The position numbers and the translations under genes were made by a program. From Paenibacillus sp. MMS18-CY102 (lineage in GTDB: Bacteria; Bacillota; Bacilli; Paenibacillales; Paenibacillaceae): DNA of 64,000 bases. Location of the stretch: contig NZ_WSTC01000009.1 of NCBI RefSeq assembly GCF_009789195.1, positions 62,001 to 126,000 of the forward strand, in the 5' to 3' direction. Shown here piece after piece: positions 60,184-64,000 of the stretch. Below the pieces are notes generated by a model. It had not been told where the DNA came from. It saw nothing but the letters and a program-made list of their open reading frames with translations, and did not search any database. Numbering within the stretch: the stretch's first letter is position 1; each line of letters opens with the position of its first letter.

Positions 60184-60972
60184 TTGATCCATTTGCGCGA
60201 CGTAACGTTTAAGCGCGATGAGCGCATCATTCTTAACGGCGTTAATTTTGATGTGAACAAAGGCGAGCAATGGGTCGTGCTGGGTCGCAATGGCTCAGGC
60301 AAGACGACGCTGTTAGAATTTATTACGGCCTATCAATTTCCAACTTCAGGCACTGTAGATGTTCTGGGAAATCGATATGGTACGGTTGATGTCCGCGAAG
60401 TGCGGAAGCAAATCGGGTATATTTCGCAATCGCTCATTGAGAAATTGACGCTGCGTGATCCGGTCTGGGAGGTTGTTGCTACGGGGGAGTATGCGTTCCT
60501 TCGTTTCTACCAGGACATTCCGGATGAGGTGAAGACGAAAGCGAGGGCTTTGCTAGACGAAGTAGGCCTGCTCCATACGGCGGACCAAGCGCTCTCAACA
60601 CTTTCGCAAGGGGAACGCAAAAAAGTGATGCTTGCAAGAGCATTAATGCAAGATCCGAAGCTATTAATTATGGACGAGCCGTGCGCTGGACTTGACCTCT
60701 ATGAGCGGGAAAAACTGCTCGTTGATCTAGACCAGTTGCGCAAACGCGATATTACAGTCATTTATGTTACGCATCATATTGAAGAGATTGTTCCTCTGTT
60801 TACGCATGTAGCACTCGTTCATAATGGATCCATTATTGCAGCGGGAACAAAAGAAGAGGTGTTGAAGCCCGAGGTGTTGAGTGCTGCTTATCATTTGCCA
60901 ATCGAGGTCGACTGGCATCACGGCAGGCCTTGGATTCGGGTTCAACCAGTAGAGAAGGGAGCATCCGAGTGA
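60184..60972 (+). CDS. ABC-transporter ATPase, YlmA-like
   Basis: The 262-residue ATPase has Walker A 'GRNGSGKTTLLEF', Q-loop 'GYISQS', signature 'LSQGERKKVMLARAL' (Ser-Gln instead of Ser-Gly), Walker B 'LLIMDEPCAGLD' and H-loop 'VTHHIEEI'. It resembles the YlmA/ModF-like group without a linked permease, so its membrane partner or soluble role is unclear. TTG 60184 is chosen because AAGGAGGAG stands seven bases upstream; ATG 60160 would place that site inside the gene. The stop overlaps the next gene (GTGA). Confidence 0.88.
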   Translation: MIHLRDVTFKRDERIILNGVNFDVNKGEQWVVLGRNGSGKTTLLEFITAYQFPTSGTVDVLGNRYGTVDVREVRKQIGYISQSLIEKLTLRDPVWEVVATGEYAFLRFYQDIPDEVKTKARALLDEVGLLHTADQALSTLSQGERKKVMLARALMQDPKLLIMDEPCAGLDLYEREKLLVDLDQLRKRDITVIYVTHHIEEIVPLFTHVALVHNGSIIAAGTKEEVLKPEVLSAAYHLPIEVDWHHGRPWIRVQPVEKGASE

Positions 60973-62018
60973 GCGCAGAAGCACAAGGCGCTGCGTTTAC
61001 GCAGTGGATCGGAACATCAAATCAAGGGTACGCCCCGTTGGCGATGGAGGAAGTTCGCCGAACGGTCGAAGGGGCGGCCGTAAGGGTGCTTGCGCCGGGC
61101 GAAACATTTCTTATTGAAAGCCCGCTCGATCGAGAAGAGACGCTGCAGCAAATCCAAACGAATCCGCCTATTTTTTTGAGGCATATTCAGGCTGTTGATG
61201 GGTTGTTGGAGCTAACAGAGGATGGACCTATCGATGCGCTGGCCTGGCTTTCCGAACAGGTAAGGCTAGCTGAGCCACAGCTACGCGAACAACGAATTGC
61301 CGTGCATGTTCGCCGAACGGATGGATGTGTGTTTGCTTCTTCGATTAGTGAGGTGAAGCATGCTATAGATGCAGCGTTGCGGGATGTTGGCGCAATGCCG
61401 GAACAGCAGGAGCCGCAACGTATCGTGTCGGTCTATGCAGTGAAAGACCGCCTTTACATAGGAATGGGTACGCCTGATGAGCTTATGTCCGATTGGCCAG
61501 GCGGAGCCATCCGTTTTCATCGGGAAGATGGGCAGATTTCGCGCGCGAAGTTCAAATTAGTTGAAGCGGAACGCGCTTTTGGTTTGGATTATACGCAGTA
61601 CCGCGAGGCTTTGGACATTGGGGCTGCGCCCGGCGGATGGACGTCGTTGCTGCTTGAACGTGGCGTGTCAGTAACCGCAATTGATCCAGCAGCGTTACAT
61701 CCCTCCATCGTGCGCCACCCGAAGCTCACTTATTTGAAGCGCAACGCTTCTGAAGTGAAATTCAAGCCGAATTCGTTTGACCTGCTCGTCTGCGACATGA
61801 GCTGGAGCCCGATGCAGATGGTGAAGCTTGTGATGGAATTAACGGATGCGTTAACCCATGGCGCAACGGGAATCGTAACGATCAAGCTAATGCATAAGAA
61901 GCCATTGCAGACGATTCGCGATGTTATCGCTAAATTAGAATCAGACTTTATCGTACACCGGGCAAAACAGCTTTTTCATAACCGAGAAGAAATTACGCTG
62001 TTCATGACCAAACGATAA
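60969..62018 (+). CDS. RlmM-like SAM-dependent RNA methyltransferase
   Basis: From GTG 60969 the protein has 349 residues. The C-terminal half is an FtsJ/RrmJ-type methyltransferase: SAM motif 'ALDIGAAPGGWTSLLL', then 'VTAIDPAAL', 'LLVCDMSWSP' and the catalytic-type Lys segment 'GIVTIKLMHK'. The N-terminal half (about 1-190) resembles the RRM-like and THUMP-like region of RlmM, the E. coli 23S rRNA C2498 2'-O-methyltransferase. The exact nucleotide target in Gram-positives is not known. It is coupled to the YlmA-like ATPase by a 4-base overlap. Confidence 0.82.
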   Translation: MSAEAQGAAFTQWIGTSNQGYAPLAMEEVRRTVEGAAVRVLAPGETFLIESPLDREETLQQIQTNPPIFLRHIQAVDGLLELTEDGPIDALAWLSEQVRLAEPQLREQRIAVHVRRTDGCVFASSISEVKHAIDAALRDVGAMPEQQEPQRIVSVYAVKDRLYIGMGTPDELMSDWPGGAIRFHREDGQISRAKFKLVEAERAFGLDYTQYREALDIGAAPGGWTSLLLERGVSVTAIDPAALHPSIVRHPKLTYLKRNASEVKFKPNSFDLLVCDMSWSPMQMVKLVMELTDALTHGATGIVTIKLMHKKPLQTIRDVIAKLESDFIVHRAKQLFHNREEITLFMTKR

Positions 62019-62023
62019 GTATC

Positions 62024-62052
62024 TTTTCAATTATGAATTTAACAGATATAAT
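62024..62052 (+). promoter_or_regulatory. Promoter upstream of the kinase gene
   Basis: TTTTCA (62024-62029) and a perfect TATAAT (62047-62052) are 17 bases apart. Transcripts would pass the terminator at 62086-62128 before reaching the kinase gene. Confidence 0.5.
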
Positions 62053-62085
62053 AGCAAGTAACGAATAATCACTGACAGGGAAAGC

Positions 62086-62128
62086 ATCCCGGTTGGAGGC
62101 GCGAATGTGCCTTCGGCCGGGATTTTTT
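62086..62128 (+). terminator. Terminator or attenuator before the kinase gene
   Basis: ATCCCGG (62086-62092) pairs with CCGGGAT (62117-62123), with inner AGGC/GCCT, followed by TTTTTT. It ends the RlmM-like operon, or attenuates transcripts from the promoter at 62024-62052. A short alternative pairing GGG (62078-62080) with CCC (62088-62090) would open its left arm. Confidence 0.7.
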
Positions 62129-62163
62129 ATTTTCATGCAAAGGGGATGAACGAGGTGGATTCG

Positions 62164-63696
62164 ATGTTATCGACAGGTCAGCTCATTGGAGGGCGTTACC
62201 GGATTGCTGGCGAGATTGGGAAAGGCGGCATGGGAACGGTATATGCGGCAGAGGACTTGCGGCTGCAAGGAAAGCTGCGTGCTGTGAAAGCAGCAAGCAG
62301 GCATAATGAGGACTACGAACAATGTGCGGAGGAAGCCCGGTTGCTTATGCGGCTTAACCATCCGAATTTGCCGCAAATCGTTGATTATTTTCCGCCGGAT
62401 AGCAATGGCGTAGAAATACTAGTGATGGATTATGTACATGGCATTACGGCAGCCGAAAGAATGAAGCGGATCGGCGGGCGTTTGCCATTTGGCCAAGCCG
62501 TTTCGATCGGTCTCCAGCTTTGCGATGCGCTAAGCTACCTTCATGAACAATCGCCTCAGATCATACATCGGGATTTAAAGCCGTCCAATGTTATGATCGA
62601 TGAGAACGGGCATGTTCGCCTGATTGATTTTGGCATTGCTAGGCTGTATAAGGCAGGGCGCCAGCGGGATACGCTGCAATTAGGCACGCCTGGATTTGCT
62701 GCACCGGAGCAGGAAGGCGGGATGCAAAGCGATGAGCGGACGGATATTTATGGGCTTGGAGCGCTTATGTTCTTCCTGATTAGCGGAGGAAGGCCATATG
62801 TTTCGTCAGACCCGCATGCATTGGATTCGACCCGGCTGAACATCGATGTGCCATTATCATTTTTGGGCATTATCGGGCGGATGCTGCAGGAGAATCCTTC
62901 CCTCCGTTATGCAAACATGCGCCAAGTGGAAGAAGCAATTTCCGGTATTGTGCCAGCGGGCCGTTCGTTCAGTCGAATGCTTGGCGATTCGATGGCTAAT
63001 GGCCGCATAACCGGGCTTTCTGTAGTATTGTCGGTTGCTCCTGGCGCAGGATCTACGTTTATTACGATGACATTAGCAAGATTGCTCGGGCATGCCGGAG
63101 CTGCCGTATCCGCTATTGAACATGCTGGACAAGCGCCTGAATGGCATGCATGGCTGCAAGGGAGAGCGGCAAGTGGGGCTCGTGTGAGCGAAACGGTGGA
63201 TGGGCGATATTTTCGGTTGGAACAGCAGTACATCGATTGGTATAGCCTGAATGCTGAACAATCGCCGTCAAGAGCGGATGGAGATGAAGGGTTCCGGCTG
63301 CTCGTTGAACAAGCGGCGGGACGGACCGTGCTATTAGATTTATCATGCGGATGGATGGAACAGCATGGCTGCACTTGGGTGGCAAGAGCTTCTGCCATTA
63401 TTGTTGTGGCGGATCCGATTCCGGCCAAATGGTCGGCTATTCGCTTACGCAAGCTATACAAATCATTGAATGAAGCAAAAGCGGATGGAGCAAGCGTGCT
63501 CTGGATTGCGAATAAAGATGCTGCTTTCGCTCAACGCAACGAGTGGCTTTCCCTTTTTCCAGAGCCGCCTGCATCATGCCTGTTATTGGCCAATGCGAAT
63601 GGCTGCAAATGTTATGGGATGGGCGATGGCCGACCGACGTTCCTGCGTACGCTAGAGGGCTCGAAAAAGCGCTCCGTCCGGTCCTTTCTGTCGTAA
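62164..63696 (+). CDS. Ser/Thr protein kinase fused to a degenerate P-loop (MinD/CpaE-like) domain
   Basis: From ATG 62164 (GAGGTGG upstream) the protein has 510 residues. Residues about 10-265 are a Hanks-type kinase: 'IGKGGMGTVYAA', Lys in 'LRAVKAAS', 'IIHRDLKPSNVMID' with Asp137, 'LIDFGIARL' with Asp155, 'GTPGFAAPEQ'. From about 285 comes a Rossmann-like domain whose loop 'VAPGAGSTFITMTLARLLG' resembles a Walker A but lacks the Lys, with 'VLLDLSCGW' and 'IIVVADPI' strands like those of SIMIBI ATPases such as MinD/CpaE. There is no membrane helix or PASTA repeat. Earlier starts at 62107 and 62146 fall in or next to the terminator. Confidence 0.85.
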   Translation: MLSTGQLIGGRYRIAGEIGKGGMGTVYAAEDLRLQGKLRAVKAASRHNEDYEQCAEEARLLMRLNHPNLPQIVDYFPPDSNGVEILVMDYVHGITAAERMKRIGGRLPFGQAVSIGLQLCDALSYLHEQSPQIIHRDLKPSNVMIDENGHVRLIDFGIARLYKAGRQRDTLQLGTPGFAAPEQEGGMQSDERTDIYGLGALMFFLISGGRPYVSSDPHALDSTRLNIDVPLSFLGIIGRMLQENPSLRYANMRQVEEAISGIVPAGRSFSRMLGDSMANGRITGLSVVLSVAPGAGSTFITMTLARLLGHAGAAVSAIEHAGQAPEWHAWLQGRAASGARVSETVDGRYFRLEQQYIDWYSLNAEQSPSRADGDEGFRLLVEQAAGRTVLLDLSCGWMEQHGCTWVARASAIIVVADPIPAKWSAIRLRKLYKSLNEAKADGASVLWIANKDAAFAQRNEWLSLFPEPPASCLLLANANGCKCYGMGDGRPTFLRTLEGSKKRSVRSFLS

Positions 63697-63733
63697 AACA
63701 GCGGTAAATGTCGGGCGCCACGGCATTTGGTTA

Positions 63734-63762
63734 TCCACAACGTTGTTCCGATATGGTACAAT
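63734..63762 (+). promoter_or_regulatory. Promoter of the ABC-F gene
   Basis: TCCACA (63734-63739) and TACAAT (63757-63762), 17 bases apart, with TGG before the -10 giving an extended -10. It lies 62 bases before the start codon. Confidence 0.45.
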
Positions 63763-63824
63763 AATTCCGGCGCGAACATCGGATTCGACGCCTTACACTT
63801 AAATAGCAGAACGGAGTATTTTTC

Positions 63825-64000
63825 ATGAGTTTATTGACTGTTGAAGAGTTATCGCATACATTTGGTGATCGCACGCTGTTCAAAAACGTATCGTTCCGCC
63901 TGTTGGCGGGTGAGCATGTTGGCCTTGTTGGCGCGAACGGCACGGGCAAATCGACATTAATGAATATTTTGACTGGCTCGCTTCTCAAAGACAGCGGCCG
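63825..64000 (+). CDS. ABC-F family ATPase, N-terminal part (partial)
   Basis: Only the first 58 residues are in the window. 'LLTVEELSHTFGDRTLFKNVSFRL' and Walker A 'GLVGANGTGKSTLMNILTG' match the start of a soluble, duplicated ABC-F protein (Uup/EttA/YdiF type) that acts on ribosomes or branched DNA, rather than a transporter ATPase. The sequence continues in frame to the window edge. ACGGAG stands about 10 bases before ATG 63825. Which ABC-F subgroup it belongs to cannot be told from this part. Confidence 0.85.
   Translation, partial: MSLLTVEELSHTFGDRTLFKNVSFRLLAGEHVGLVGANGTGKSTLMNILTGSLLKDSG

Noticed and set aside
63731-63739. Perfect DnaA box TTATCCACA upstream of the ABC-F gene
   Set aside because: A single 9-mer is expected about once in two windows of this size by chance; there is no cluster, AT-rich unwinding region or dnaA/dnaN gene nearby.

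Overview
The window reads as about 64 kb of chromosome from a Gram-positive, endospore-forming member of the Paenibacillaceae (Paenibacillus- or Cohnella-like). Evidence: strong GGAGG-type ribosome binding sites, frequent TTG/GTG starts and 4-bp gene overlaps, spore genes (cotE, spoVK), and the Bacillales gene orders cotE..mutS-mutL..miaA-hfq..spoVK-hflX-ynbB-glnR-glnA and lexA/yneA-ynzC. Genus is inference; no rRNA or tRNA gene lies in the window.

1-17.6 kb is mostly accessory. It opens with the end of a MocR-type regulator, then an intergenic stretch with four 19-bp palindromes, a PPOX-type FMN protein, an APH-like kinase, a GrpB/nucleotidyltransferase fusion, a TetR regulator that shares an operator-like site with a DUF2269 membrane protein, and an ankyrin protein. 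A beta-lactamase-like serine hydrolase is cut off by a decayed IS30-family element (about 6.5-7.3 kb), followed by a decayed ORF with its own terminator. Next is an AraC regulator with an operon of a GH13 alpha-glucosidase, a second GH13-like protein whose catalytic residues are largely replaced, and an SDR. After a repeat-rich gap come yxcD, a small membrane protein, DUF309, a beta-carbonic anhydrase, a HesB-like protein and an M32 carboxypeptidase.

17.6-46.5 kb is largely core. A nitrate/sulfonate/taurine-type ABC importer and an ArAE-like membrane protein precede cotE. A putative amidoligase sits between cotE and mutS, followed by mutL, a RsmJ-like methyltransferase, miaA and hfq in a tightly overlapping run. 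A class A penicillin-binding protein with a Gly/Asn-rich tail, a lipoprotein cyclophilin, DUF402 and DUF218 proteins separate hfq from spoVK-hflX-ynbB-glnR-glnA. The lexA/yneA divergent region carries five LexA boxes placed on both promoters.

46.5-64 kb: acireductone dioxygenase and metH, RNase Z, a YfhP-like membrane protein, the MrfA/MrfB DNA repair pair with a promoter that contains a near-LexA box, a Gfo/Idh oxidoreductase, HAD phosphatase, mutM and nfo (base excision repair), a cREC-domain protein, an ABC ATPase, an RlmM-like methyltransferase, a Ser/Thr kinase fused to a degenerate P-loop domain behind a possible attenuator, and the start of an ABC-F ATPase.

The strongest candidates for something new are the pseudoenzyme-like GH13 partner, the amidoligase inserted at the cotE-mutS junction, the kinase/P-loop fusion with its leader terminator, the possible SOS control of mrfAB, and the two intergenic repeat families.
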